Positions 10,022-21,398 of a stretch of DNA of 64,000 nucleotides are shown in pieces. This stretch comes from Prostheceraeus crozeri (taxonomy: Eukaryota > Platyhelminthes > Polycladida > Euryleptidae). The stretch's first letter is position 1, and each line of letters begins with the position of its first letter. The stretch is from the NCBI GenBank assembly GCA_907163375.1, contig CAJQUW010005783.1, positions 62,001-126,000 of the forward strand. The letters run 5' to 3'. The notes under the pieces were generated by a model. The model searched no databases. It saw only the letters and a program-made list of their open reading frames with translations, and had not been told where the DNA came from. The translations under genes were made by a program, and so were the position numbers.

Positions 10022-11816
10022 CAGCTCCCGCCATTGATATCCGGACAAAACTGAAATTTTGGCATTTTCTACCTTTTGTTTGAAATAAAGCTGTATACGA
10101 ATAATTTGATCACTTTAGGAGACATTATTTGCATTAATGTGTAATAAACAATTGTTAGCAATGTGGTAAACGCATAATGCCTACCTTGGCATAGATATCT
10201 CACCAAAAACCGATATGTACCACAATTAAGCTCTACTAGTTATTGCTTGCTGAAATGATGATACACGCTTTTTCTCATCCTGAGTTTCACTGCAGCAATA
10301 TAACGGTACACGCTGATCGGAAGATGCTTAGTATTGGCTCGCTACGACCGATCAGCACACAGCGTGCTGAATCATACAATAGACATTCATAGTGCACAGT
10401 AGACGAGAGCCGTAGTGTCCTTGTTGCAAAGCAAATCTCTCTTGTCTTGATAGTGACTTCTCCATTATTAAAATGCCGAAGAAAGGTAAAGAACTGTCGC
10501 CTAGCAAGCGAGCAACTGCCGTTTCTTTATTGAATGAAGGATATACCGTCAGAGCTGTTGCGCACCAAACAGGTATCACCAAGTCAACGGTTGGTGACCT
10601 CAGGAAGAGATGGCAACGAAATCCTAAGGGTTACGGTTCTCCAAAGAAGCGGAATGGTGCCACGAAAAATACTTCTTCAACAACTGATCGTCTCATTATT
10701 CGTGAGTGCATGAAGCACAGGTTTTCAAGCGCTGCTGCTATTCGCAGAATGCTCGGTGATGTTGTGGCGAATGTCAGCATAAGGACCATTCAACGTCGCC
10801 TTAATCAAGCCGGACTGAAGGCTAGACGCCCAGCTCAAAAGGCATTTGTTAATGCCTATCAACGACGACTTGTTCTTTTCGCCAAGAAGTATCTCTCTAA
10901 GGATGAAGATTATTGGAAAAGAGTGATCTTTACCGATGAAAGCACGTTCGACATCTACGGAAATCGCGGCTGCATCAAGGTTTGGAGACGCCAGGGTGAG
11001 CGATACTCTCATGAGTGCATTCTTCCAACGATCAAACACCCTCCGATTGTCATGATGAGGGGCGCGTTTTCTTATAATGGTGTCGGACGCTTCCGGATTT
11101 TTGAGAGAGGTGAGAAAGTGAATCAAACAGTGTATCAACAGATTCTTGAGCGAGAGCTTCGCATGAAAATGGATGAACTGTATCCCAACACCCAAGCAGT
11201 GTTTCAAGACGACAACGCACCTTGTCATAGAGCAAAGAGCATACTGCGATATCTTGACGAGCATGATATCCCTCACATCAGAGAATGGCCTGGTCAGAGC
11301 CCCTATATCAACCCCATTGAGAATTTTTGGGCTGATATCGGGGCCGTTATTCAGAAGAAAGCTCCAGCAAACCGCCAGGAACTGATAGCAGCCATCGTCA
11401 GTGCTTGGTACAGATGCATTACCCTCTCCCGCTGCCAAGCGTTGGCTCTGAGTGTCCCGAGACGTCTCAGAAATGTTGAAAGAAACAAAGGTTTCCCCAC
11501 AAAGTACTAGAATGATCATTGATGACGATTTCCCATGTCCTATTTTCGTTTTTTTGCCTCATGATGTGTACTGTAAAAGATTTTGTATTACCAGAAGTAG
11601 TGTTTTCTTGGGCAGTATTGAAGATCGGGCATTAACTCATTAATCAAAGTAAAAGAAAAACAGTAGCTAAATTATGCCATAATAATGAACAAACCATAGA
11701 ACAATCAATAATACGCATACAGGATTGACATAGATCAGCTAACTTACTCTGCATTTCAATAATATGACGACTTCTCTGAAAAATCGTTTTTGTCCGGATA
11801 TCAATGGCGGGAGCTG
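10022..11816 (+). mobile_element. Tc1/mariner-superfamily element, apparently complete
   Basis: A 1795-bp element bounded by TA dinucleotides at 10020-10021 and 11817-11818. It has perfect 29-bp terminal inverted repeats (10022-10050, starting CAGCTCCCGCCATTGATATC, and 11788-11816). One open transposase gene lies inside. TA duplication and a DDE_3 transposase place it in the IS630-Tc1-mariner superfamily. Perfect ends and an open gene point to a recent insertion. Confidence 0.93.
10473..11510 (+). CDS. Tc1/mariner-type transposase, DD35E spacing
   Basis: Open frame of 345 codons, normal for the superfamily. Residues 1-120 hold two helix-turn-helix DNA-binding motifs (SPSKRATAVSLLNEGYTVRAVA and RTIQRRLNQAGLKARRP). 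The DDE_3 domain follows: FTDEST gives the first Asp, FQDDNAPCH the second, PINPIE-type SPYINPIENFW the Glu. By hand count 35 residues lie between the second Asp and the Glu, against 34 in classic Tc1. The usual SPDLNPIE has Tyr in place of Asp here, a conserved but non-catalytic position. Cut-and-paste transposition at TA is the family function. The ATG at 10473 gives MPKKGKELSPSKR, a typical start. Confidence 0.92.
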   Translation: MPKKGKELSPSKRATAVSLLNEGYTVRAVAHQTGITKSTVGDLRKRWQRNPKGYGSPKKRNGATKNTSSTTDRLIIRECMKHRFSSAAAIRRMLGDVVANVSIRTIQRRLNQAGLKARRPAQKAFVNAYQRRLVLFAKKYLSKDEDYWKRVIFTDESTFDIYGNRGCIKVWRRQGERYSHECILPTIKHPPIVMMRGAFSYNGVGRFRIFERGEKVNQTVYQQILERELRMKMDELYPNTQAVFQDDNAPCHRAKSILRYLDEHDIPHIREWPGQSPYINPIENFWADIGAVIQKKAPANRQELIAAIVSAWYRCITLSRCQALALSVPRRLRNVERNKGFPTKY

Positions 11817-11905
11817 TATTCTTGCGGTCTCTTCCACTTTTGTTTATTCCATTTTAAAGAAATATTTTTAGACACATAATGTTAGTTATCTCGTATTTTA
11901 AAACC

Positions 11906-12540
11906 TGAAAATGGATAAAATTCATGAATTTAGACGTTTTTAAAAATACCAATTTTTTTGATTTTCGGTGTCCTTGAACGGTCATGATTTTAAGGCGGTG
12001 TAAAATGTCATAATCATAAATTTCGGATTCTTGACTTTTCTGATTTTACAGTGTCCTTGAACGGTCATGATTTGAGCAAGAGAGAAAAAATGATCTTAAT
12101 TAAAAATTTGAGATTCTTGACTTTTCTGATTTTACAGTGTCCTGGACCGATTTGAGCAAGAGATTAAAAATGATCTTAATCTCAAATTTGAGATTCTTGA
12201 CTTTTCTGATTTTACAGTGTCCTGGACCGGTCATGATTTGAGCAAGAGAGAAAAAATGATCTTAATCTCAAATTTGAGATTTTGAAAAATTTGAAAAATT
12301 GGGTATTTTTAAAAACGCCTAAATTTATGAATTTAGGTCTTCATCACCTGAAAAAATGACCAAAATTCATGAATTAAGTCGTTTTTAAAAATACCGATTT
12401 TTCAAAAATTGGTACTTTTTAAATGGACTAAATTTATGAATTTAGGTCTTAAAAACGTCAAAAAGGGTTAAAATTCATGAATTTGTGTCGTTTTTAAAGA
12501 TACCAATTTTTCTGAATTTGTCTTGGCCTGGAACGGTCTT
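11906..12540. repeat. AT-rich tandem array with inverted flanks
   Basis: Four tandem units of about 80-87 bp run from about 11955 to 12290. Each contains GATTTTACAGTGTCCT, a GAACGGTCATGATTTGAGC-like core and TTGAGATTCTTGACTTTTCT. They are bracketed by inverted copies of an AATTCATGAATTTA-GTCGTTTTTAAAAATACC motif: forward near 11918, reverse near 12302, and again forward and reverse between 12360 and 12515. The arrangement suggests a foldback or rolling-circle-type non-autonomous repeat. No coding content. Confidence 0.7.
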
Positions 12541-12590
12541 CTTCCTATTACTAATACAGTTTCCACTCATGCTCTTTTTCTTTATAATTA

Positions 12591-13720
12591 TCATGCGTAA
12601 TTTCGTTTGGAACATTGTTGCTTAGATCTATTGGATCGTTGGATGTACTTACTAACACTTTCAGTTGTATAAGGATTTTGTAAAGAAGCAGTTAGTATTC
12701 CTCTTGATGTTTCAAGCGGTGGTTTAGTTAATCTAAAATTCGATTTTATTGGGAAGTATGCATCGGATCTTGATGATTTGTGAGCCATTAAATTTACTTT
12801 CGGATTATTAAATTCTCCAAGGTTTTTGAAAAATTGATGTATCAGACAACTCTCTTGCAGGTTTCCCCCGATTGAATATTGCTTCCTAATGAAGATTTTC
12901 ACACAATGTTGAAGTTTGTTAACCCATTAACGACAATGGCATAAATAAAGTACACCGAAAGATTAACATAATTTTGATCGAAACCTATGCAGTTCGGCGA
13001 CAATGACGTTCAAAACGATAAATTCATTTAAAATACCCCTGAACCACGTGTATTTCCTCAACATTTTATTTTAGTGTTTCTTTTCCCGCGACTTTTGAAA
13101 CAATTTTCTATCAAAAAACATGGCGAATGAGTAAGTGTGAAATTATCTACTTTGAATATATTGCATCATCATAACTGTCGGCAAAGTAATGAATAATGAT
13201 ACCAATGGTTCTCAATACGTTTACATTTCTGTTGAATACTACGTTTCTGTTTCTTTAATACATCAATTTGTTTATTTATTGAAGCAATCTCTGCATCAAA
13301 TTCAGCAATTTGTTTCTTGATTAATTTATCAATCGTGTGTAATAATCTTTTTTTCATTTTACAATCCATACTTTTTAAAAGAAAGATTCATGTTTTTTTA
13401 TTTTTTAAATGTATACAGGAATATTTAGCTGACAAAGTGTTTTTAAATCAAAATCTGTTAAATAATCTTTACTAATTAGCCACCATAAATTATTATAAGC
13501 TAAAAATACTCTAGAACTTCGTAGACAAAGTGGAAAGTCTTTTGTTTTAGTGTAACTTGCTATACCGTGCTTTATTTCATAATCTTTCACAAATTGTATA
13601 TATTGACGATGATATTGAATTTTAATTTCTTGTTTGAATTTACAGGATTTGTAGGATGCCGATGATGTTTTAAAACTTGTACGTGCTTTATTTTGTACTT
13701 TTCAGACATAATTAATTTTA
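12591..13720 (-). other. Small minus-strand ORFs at the left of Polinton copy B
   Basis: Three short open frames lie on the minus strand upstream-to-downstream towards lower coordinates: 13405-13590, 13169-13369 (66 codons, strongly predicted coiled coil, IDKLIKKQIAEFDAEIASINK) and 12591-12902 (103 codons, no recognised domain). None matches a family I know. Their strand agrees with the neighbouring ATPase region, so they are probably accessory Polinton genes, but this is inference. Confidence 0.35.
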
Positions 13721-13739
13721 TTAATTTTTTAATTAATTA

Positions 13740-14690
13740 ATTCTATTTATTTTCTCTAACTCATCCAATATTGGTTTTACATCATTTATTGTATTCTTAG
13801 CATCATAAACTAAAGGTTTCACAATTTCCAATGCATCTCGGAAATCACTAATTCCTGTTCATATAACATCTAATGCATCCCTATTTTCTAATCGTTTAGG
13901 TGATTGAATTTTCATCACATTGTTCAGATAGTGATCGAAATAGAAATAAAATGTTTCTGGTATTATAGTTAATGGCTCAAGTGATTCTTTTCCTAAAAAG
14001 ATAGTTATTTCCTCTATACTTTAAGGTGATAAATTATTTGTACCTGCATAAACACGAATATCAAAATCTATTGAATCATTATATAAGTCATGTTCAGTAT
14101 CTAATTGTACATATAGATCTTTGTCATATACTTATGATTGATTCATGATAGTATCAACACGTATTATACCATATTTGATATGTGTATATTTTGACAAAGG
14201 TAAAGTTAGTTTGTAATTTGTCTTAATATCATCAATGGATGTTGTATTATTTTACGTAGTTGTATAAAAGGTTTAAATGTTTTCTCTAATCTTATTATCT
14301 ACATCACAAGCTTTATGAGCTACTACAACTCTTCCTACGTTAGTGACATCCTTTTGTAAATATTTCTGATATGTCTTTTTGTCTCACTAAACTTGCAACA
14401 TCATCTAATATTAGTAAATAGTTCTGTTCATATGTACCCGCAATCTTCTAAAATATAAATAAAATAAATAAATCTCCTCTATCATAAACATTAGAATATC
14501 CTTTCCATTCGTCAGACCGTATACAAAAAATATGTACATCTTCTTTAAAATGTTCTTGGATATTCTTACGCATAAATGTGGTCTTTCCACTTGCCGCTTT
14601 ACCATAGACAATAAAGTGTAGGTTCTCTTGTATTAACTGACTTGATGGTGTATCTTTTTGACGAGATGGTTGTTTCCAACTTTAAAGTTT
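13740..14690 (-). pseudogene. Polinton packaging-ATPase-like remnant (copy B)
   Basis: The minus strand shows a Walker A motif (GKAASGKTTF, about 14575-14610) followed by a hydrophobic strand. A Walker B motif (LLILDDV) lies near 14400-14420. This is the pattern of the FtsK/A32-type DNA-packaging ATPase that pumps the genome into the capsid in Polintons and related viruses. The region reads towards lower coordinates, opposite to the capsid gene at 15.6 kb. Decayed fossil with several breaks. Copy C has a whole-looking ATPase of a different subtype at 41324-41941. Confidence 0.5.
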
Positions 14691-14779
14691 TTAGTTTGTT
14701 CTTTATAAAATGTAACCTTTTTCTGTTTTTGTGTTTGTAAGAAACCTAACCAATTCAAGAAATAATAGATGAGAAGATA

Positions 14780-15590
14780 GTGACTCATATAAAAATAATT
14801 TTTATACAATGAAATTGTAGAAACCCAAGAACCGACTAAGATCTGAACGAACCATCTTTGTATTTTGGGAGGGGATTTTCATATAAGACGTTATGAATAT
14901 GATGATTAGGTATGTTCGTATATAAATTTTTTCATTGGCTTCTCAGTTGAATTTTCCATTTTTTTTCAAAAAAATACTTATCAGACTCGCGAGTCCGGAC
15001 TCAATAGAGGTCTTTTTTTGAGTGTTTTATACCTCTCTAAGACCTCCGGACTACTACGGAATTTCTAGTCCTATACCCCCCCTCGGACCGAATGGGTCGT
15101 ATATGACCCACGGCATTTTCTTTCTTTGATCTATTGTAATTCATTGTTATCTATACATTTACCTATGTGATATCAATAAATTTGACAAATGATGACCAAT
15201 ACGTATTCTGGTTATATTTGTTAGGTTCCTAACAGCCTAAGTCCATATTCACATGGACAATAAAACATGTACATACAATTTTTACTTTTTGATTTTTATT
15301 CAATGTTTCTTCACCCCTTATTTATGCTGAATTATTACTTTCTTATATTTTTCTTATAATATGTGACGTTACTGATACATACAATCGGTATGTCTGACAT
15401 CAGTATTTTACATGTGGTCACTGGACATGACTACATAGGAGACCCATTCGGTCCAAACTGCAATTTTTCTCTTCCATGAATAACACGCAGCATTTATCAG
15501 TAACGCACTTATGGCAGTCGATAGAACTCACGTGATCGATAAAAACAGTTTCTCCTGTTTGTCAGTTATAATCAAAAAAAGAATGACTAT
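14780..15590. other. Gene-free divergent spacer in Polinton copy B
   Basis: Separates the minus-strand ATPase region from the plus-strand capsid gene, so it may hold divergent promoters. Visible oddities are the palindromic ACTCGCGAGTCCGGACTC at about 14983-15001 and a C-run (ATACCCCCCCTCGG) near 15073, followed by GACCGAATGGGTCGTATATG with the inverted GACCCATTCGGTCC at about 15440-15454. No open frame of note. Confidence 0.45.
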
Positions 15591-16830
15591 ATAAAGGTTG
15601 CTACGAATCCTGAATCTTCAGGTAGAGTAAATGCTGGATGAGATTTAATCTTTGAAGTTGACAATCAACAAAGTTATTTATATTTACCTGATTCCTTTTT
15701 ACACTGTGAATATTCTTTATATAGTGATGCTGATTTTAAAACACCATTCAAGATGCTGATACTATTGCATTAGAAAACAATTTCTTTCCAAGATTATTTA
15801 TGCAAATGCGTTTGGATGTTGAAATTCAAAATATAGGAACAACAAGCGATTCTCCAGGAATTATTGATTCGATGCTTCGATTTGTAACAATAGGTGAAAA
15901 TAATAAAATGCATGAAATCGAAGGTTGGTTTCCAGATAATAATGATGGAATAATTGTAGATGATTTAACACACGCTGGAACAGATACAGCAGGAATTGCG
16001 AAGGATGTAGAAAATATTGCAAATCATATAAATAAAACAAGAGTGCATATAAAGAAAGACGTGCTTTTAATAAGAAAAGTGGGCAAACAGTAAATTGGTG
16101 ATTGTCTCCATTATTCGGGTAGTTAGATTTTAATAAAATATCATGTCAATTAAAGTTCAAATTGATAATTCATCGCACTGCAAATAATGAATTATGGTAG
16201 AACTGGAAGAAAAGCATACTTAAAAATTGATAGACTGGAATGGTGGATAAAAAATATTACTCCTCGTTTGGAGGTTAAAACAACTATTACGAAAAGATTA
16301 AATACTAATAAACCAATTCCAGCAAGTTTTATGAAACGGATTGCTAGTTCTGTAACTTTTTCTGAACAAAGATTTAACTGGCATTTCACAAGGACATCAA
16401 ATACTCCAAGATATTTTTACTCGCTTTTCAGAAGAATGAAACTCCTACTTTTGATAAGAACAATAGTCTTTTCCATATCAATTCTATTAGAAGTTCACAA
16501 ATTTATTTAAATCAAACGCGTTATCCAATTGATTCATTAAGATTTGATAACACAAATAATCAATTCATGGAAGGACATGATGCTTATAGAAATCTATGCT
16601 GAGAATTTGGATGAGTTGAAGCACAATTAACTCCTGTAGATTGGAAGAATTTATATCGTGTTTTCTGTTTTGATTTAAGTGCATAATCTGAAGATATCAT
16701 CAAGACTGGTTGTGATGCTACAATTAATATTGAAAAGACAAATTCCACAACATCATTGATGGCTTATGTTTTATTGCTAGAAGATGTAGAATATTCTATT
16801 GAAATTCTTGATGGATAGATGGCTAGGATT
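15590..16830 (+). pseudogene. Polinton double-jelly-roll capsid-like gene (copy B)
   Basis: The plus strand shows, in order, the segments of the large structural protein of invertebrate Polinton-like elements. An N-terminal DLIFEVDNQQSYLYLPDSF strand region lies at about 15635. A long central part (15800-16093) contains IDSMLRFVTIGENNKMHEIEGW. Next comes the domain-junction region (16190-16510: WWIKNITPRLEV, TNKPIPASF, RFNWHFTRTSNTPRYF) and finally the second domain (16510-16830: RYPIDSLRFDNTNNQFMEG, CFDLSA, SEDIIKTGC). Length is near 410 codons. I infer the major capsid protein from these patterns and its place between ATPase and minor proteins. Fossil with several breaks. Copy A retains only the last part, at 3592-3879. 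Confidence 0.6.
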
Positions 16831-17040
16831 GGCTAAAGCCTATGAACAAAGTTCTATTGGTTAATAACCTGAGAACCTTCGGTTCGATTGGCTAAACCCA
16901 AGACTTAAAATTTTCTAATTAAAAAATAGCGCAAGCGAATAATAATAAAACGGTTGAATTAAAACTACCTAATATCATTGACAAAATACTCCGAAATCTA
17001 TTACGATTAACAAAAAGAAATATTACATAAGTAAACCAAT

Positions 17041-17399
17041 GATAGAGAATATTAAATTACAAGAAGAAAAGAATGGGGTATTCTACCATTAATTCCACTA
17101 ATAATAGGTGGCATAGCAGCTGCAGGAAGTGTTGCAGGTGGGACAGCTGGCATTGTCCAAACAGTAAATAAAAATATATCAGAGAAGGCAGCATTAGAAG
17201 AACAAAAATGACATAATAGAGAGTTGGAGAAAGCACCAAAAGGGCAAGGAGTAGTAGATAATTGTATAAATAAATTGAATTTAGTTGATGAAAGGAAAAG
17301 AGTTCTTAAAAATGTACTACATAATATTGATGATTTAATTGAAATAAAATAAACAAAAGATGGTTCTGGAATATATTTAATTCCTAGTATGATTCGATA
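17041..17399 (+). pseudogene. Small hydrophobic pX-like protein (copy B)
   Basis: Decayed counterpart of 4259-4621 in copy A, in the same order between capsid and phospholipase genes. The nucleotide sequence matches closely across the glycine-rich hydrophobic stretch (about 17095-17165) and the following charged region. Broken. Confidence 0.55.
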
Positions 17400-17446
17400 A
17401 ATATATTGTGATATATATTTTTTAACCTTTTATTTTATCGATAAAA

Positions 17447-18670
17447 ATGAATTTGAATAACTTAAGATTTTCTAATTTAGATCTATTGAATTATCTCTTA
17501 AAAGTAAATTCTGGAGGTGACATACAAAAACCATTAGAAAACTTTCCTCGACTTATTTGGAGTAAATATTCAAAAGAAAACCATTTACCTGGACATAATT
17601 TTACTGCTACCGGTACAAGATTAGATATAAGACTAGATGAGAATGATAATCCAAATCCAGGTGAAGAACCAATAAACAGAGTTGATGCAGCAGCTTATAG
17701 ACATGATTTAGCATACAGACATCATGATGATAAATCTTCTAGACGTAGCTGATAAAAAATGATACAAGAATTGGATAATATTCAAAATCCTTTCTTTAGA
17801 GAAAGAATTGAAAGAATGTTTGCTAAGAAAGCTTTACAAGCAAAAATGTTATTAGGTGAAGGTTTGGATGAAACTTATGCCTCCGAAATTCATAAAGAAT
17901 ATCGAAAGCCTAAATATCTATTGAAAGCAAAAGTATTCAATAAAGATGATATTTGGAGTGCTGATATTATTCATATGCCGGACGAAAAGGATTATAAGTA
18001 TATTTTAACAATCATTGATTTATGAACTCGATGCGCTTGGGTTTTTTAATGGCATAAACCATTAAAAATAAAAGTGGTTGATCAGTTAAATATGCGTTTG
18101 AAGAAATCTTTAAAGAAAGTAATATAAAGCCAAAAAAATTGTTTGTTGATAAAGGCTCAGAATTTTACAATAGAAATGTTTAGGCAAGGTATTTGAAATA
18201 GTTTGTTCCACTGAAAATGCTGGAAAAGCTGTAGTAATAAAAAGACTCAATAGGACAATAAGAAATAAATTATTGAAGAAATTTGCAGAACAAGGTAATT
18301 AGAAATGGTTGAAGATATTACCAGTAAATGTTTGAGGATTATAACAATAAGATTCATTAAAGTATTGAAGAAAGTCCAAAGAAAGCCTCTGAAAATTCAG
18401 ACTTGATAAGAAAGAGAACATTTAAGAATAATTATGAAAATGAGAATAATTCTAATTTACAAAAACGGAAGCCGAAATTCAAGATTGGTGATAGAGTACG
18501 AATATTCAAATACAAGAATAAATTGGAAAAAGGTTTTTTTGGTTATTGGACTAAAGAAATATTTGAAGTTTGTAAAATAAATGAAACTTATCCGATTACA
18601 TGTGAAATTAAAGATTTAGATAATGAAGAAATAAAAGGTAGGTTTTATGAGAATGAATTAAGTAAGCAAG
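17447..18670 (+). pseudogene. Phospholipase A2-like plus integrase region (copy B)
   Basis: The phospholipase A2-like segment (LPGHNFTATGTRLD, then EPINRVDAAAYRHDLAY) lies at 17580-17730. An open frame at 17759-18025 contains both the tail of that domain (MIQELDNIQNPFFRERIERMF) and the start of the integrase core (DDIWSADIIHMPDEKDYKY), with no stop between them. Integrase C-terminal parts continue to about 18670 (KFKIGDRVRIFKYKN, YPITCEIKDLDNEEIKGRF). The region suggests one fused polypeptide or a processed polyprotein in the living element. The retroviral-type N-terminal zinc domain that usually precedes the core was not seen. Fossil with several breaks. Confidence 0.65.
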
Positions 18671-18679
18671 TAAGTAGAT

Positions 18680-19735
18680 GCTTTATTGGTTCACTTTACA
18701 AATTCTGTGAACACTACAACTTCCGATGACAATATAAAAAGTTAAGACTATGGTCATTCGATGGAAAAATTGGAATAAGAAAAAAACATTCAAACATCAC
18801 TTACAAAATTTTATGAAGGAATTACTGTATTGCGCAGTCCTTGCAAAGGGTGGTCTGAGCACAGAAATTGAACGTAATGACATATCAGACTGTGGACGAG
18901 TGGTAAACATTTCCCTTAACAGAATCCTTTGGTTACACTTTATGGATTCAAATAATTTAACCAGGTTTTTTTCAGCACAAACAATCAGAGAACCAACATT
19001 AACATAAATCTTTCCGCCAATAATGCGAAAAGCGCGACGTTTAACCTGGAGCAAGTTATTCAATAAATATTTGGGAGCGTTACAAAAGGAAGGGAATGCG
19101 TATAAAAGAATAGCACGAATATAAGCATAGTAACAAGCCAATATAAGTGATGAATAACAACCGGACAGTTTAAGATTGCGGACAATGAAAAAGCGTTGGC
19201 TCGCTTTTTTAACAATCTTCGGAAAATGAGCAGGACATTTCATATCGTCAGAGAAAATAACGCCAAGGTAACAAAACGATTCAACATTTTTTTATAATAG
19301 AATCAGATGCACGTATATTTGATGTGACAATACTGGATTTGGTTTTTATATCCATTACATTACATTTAGAAAGGTTTACACGTAATGAAACAGAACGAGC
19401 CCAATTAATTATGTTGTTTCACTCTAACTGCAACTTATCCTGAAATGACGAACGTATGAAATGGAGGGTACGGATGTCATGCATATTTAATGACAGTCGA
19501 GTTAGAACACACGGGAGACAAATCGTTCATGATGAGGGCAAACAAAATCGGACCAAAAACACTGCCTTGGGCTACACCACTTGAAAGACACATCCATTAT
19601 GAATGCATATCGTTTAGTACAATGCGTTGAGGACGATTGTACAAAAAATGACAAAGCCACAGAATTACAAAAGACATCCTTTAGCAAACATCTTTTAGCC
19701 CTAACATAATACCTAGAAACGATATTCTTTCTCGT
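18680..19735 (-). mobile_element. 5'-truncated LINE fragment (RT C-terminal half) in Polinton B
   Basis: Minus-strand reverse-transcriptase fragment. GVAQGSVFGPILFALIMNDL lies near 19520-19580 and a damaged KYADD site near 19480, with about two bases lost. SFCYLGVIFSDDMK is near 19240-19270, and a LINE thumb region (148 codons, 18797-19243, VKKASQRFFIVRNLKLSGC) ends the protein. Flanks at about 18680 and 19735 match copy A where integrase and protease regions should be close together, so the fragment was inserted there. It differs from the LINE at the window start. 5'-truncated and inactive. Confidence 0.75.
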
Positions 19736-20122
19736 AATTAATATAAAACATAAATACATAATTGACCACAATAAGTAGTTCCATGTTTTTGAATTTGAAA
19801 AGTATTGTATGTTCCATTTCCAAGTATTTCTTTTACTTCTTTTGTCGGAGGAAGACCATATGAGTCGAACCAATAGTTCTCAGCCTCCGGGGAATCAAAA
19901 TAAAAATTCTGTTGATCATTTTTAACGCCTGCCGACCAATGAATTCCTTTTTGATCTGATGTGCGAAGACTTGTTACGAAATTTAAAGAAGATGGCCTAT
20001 TTTTTAGAAAATGTAATTTAGCTCTCATTAAGACGTCGAAATTTTTTATTCTTAATTGTTTAGCAATTTTCTTCAGGTCAAAATTCGTAGTTGTTTGCTT
20101 TCCATGTAATTTTAAGAACTCA
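19736..20122 (-). pseudogene. Adenain-like protease of Polinton copy B
   Basis: Closely matches the copy A protease at 8713-9192, including LRTSDQKGIHWSAG, SPEAENYWFDSYGLPP and GTTYCGQLCIYVLY. The start of the gene and everything beyond 20122 do not match copy A. The C-terminal side is cut by the LINE at 19735. Maturation protease by family. Fossil, incomplete. Confidence 0.7.
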
Positions 20123-21398
20123 GCCGAGGCAAAAGATTTTGGGTGATAATTCAGTCAGGTCCTGATAACACAGCTCTCTTATGTTACTCAGTGTAGCTGT
20201 CGGGCTTTCACCTTTCATTTTACATGAAATGAAATCTATTTCAGAATTTCTCAGAAGAATTGTTTTGCCGCCATGACAATCATTCGCAATTGTAATCACA
20301 TAACAATGGACGTTAAACTTCGGACAATAGCGTCATGCTAATGTGGGTAACTTATTCTGTTGTCATTGAACAGTTACATTCATCACTGCAACTAATGAAT
20401 AGAAAGCAAAATATTGGAGCACATACTGCCACGTATTGACAATTTCATTCTTTCTGCGAGTGTTCTACGAGACTGTCTTCAACGATTCTGCCAATTTCAT
20501 TTTTGCTGCGAACCTGCGATAGTGCGCCTCTAATTTCACTCATTCGATCTAAAATGACACGTTCAATAATCGCCTTTTCTGATTTAAAAAGAAATTCGGA
20601 AACTATTAGACATAAAGAACAGTGGAATATGCGTGTCGTAATATTAACAGAATTTCAAGAAAAATATCTAAGACCGAAGGAGGAAGAAGCCACGTGTGAT
20701 GAAACACTTTCAAATAATTGTTAATTATTAATCGTTTTGAAAGTACTTTACAAAAAAACGGCGTGAACAACAGCTCCAACTATAATTTTGAAGAAGAAAT
20801 AGAAATACGAATCGTTCCACCCAAACTACCAGATTATTTATTGTTTTTAAGAAGAGAAGAAGAAATTTCTGTGAACAGCATTGTGAAACTGTCGTTGCTG
20901 AAAGTAAGGGCTTTGACAATCATCAGAGGAAGTAGTAGCGTTTGCAAAGAATTGGGCTACTCACGAAGTTACAGCGCCTTTTTAAGAAAATTTTATAAAT
21001 TATATTTACTGTTCCTTTTATCAAGGACTCGACGGAATCTATATCCTTTTTCCAAAGGAACTTTAGCATTATTGACTCTTATCTTCGTCGCGGGACGAAG
21101 CGACCAACTCTCGGTGAAAATTTGAATTCAATCAATTGAAATCACTGTATTATGCCATAATACATTTTCTTCTGCAAATGATTTCTACGCTGTTCTTTAA
21201 ACTACTTATACATAGTATTATAAGAAATTACTTATACCAGTTTAAGAGAATCAAATGTATTATGCTATAAGACAATTTCACTTGTTTTGTAATAATGAAG
21301 AATATAAAGAAGCTGATGATACTTTTGGTTTTTCAGTTTCATTTTCCATTTTTAAGCAGATATTTTCAATACAATGCGTAGAAAGTTGAACTTTAGTT
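20123..21398. other. Gene-free stretch between Polinton remnants
   Basis: No recognised gene. Open frames at 20503-20724 and 20718-21125 have no familiar domains. Short palindromes such as TGTATTATGCCATAATACA (near 21148) and its variant near 21256 occur. Origin unknown. Confidence 0.5.

Larger units (their letters stand above)
12591..20122 (+). mobile_element. Polinton/adintovirus-like fossil, copy B
   Basis: Second copy of the lineage in copy A, same orientation. Parts left to right: small minus-strand ORFs and a P-loop ATPase region (12.6-14.7 kb), a gene-free divergent spacer, then plus-strand capsid-like gene, hydrophobic pX-like gene, phospholipase A2-like domain and integrase. After a LINE insertion comes the minus-strand adenain-like protease, which stops matching copy A near 20122. 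Divergence from A and many breaks (ten or more by eye) indicate an old, dead copy. Terminal repeats were not found. No PolB was recognised within it. Confidence 0.7.

Noticed and set aside
10725-11519. 264-codon minus-strand frame inside the Tc1-type element
   Set aside because: Antisense shadow of the 345-codon transposase; no domain.
20718-21125. 135-codon plus-strand frame
   Set aside because: Hydrophobic and charged runs without a recognised family; no homologue in the other Polinton copies; likely chance.
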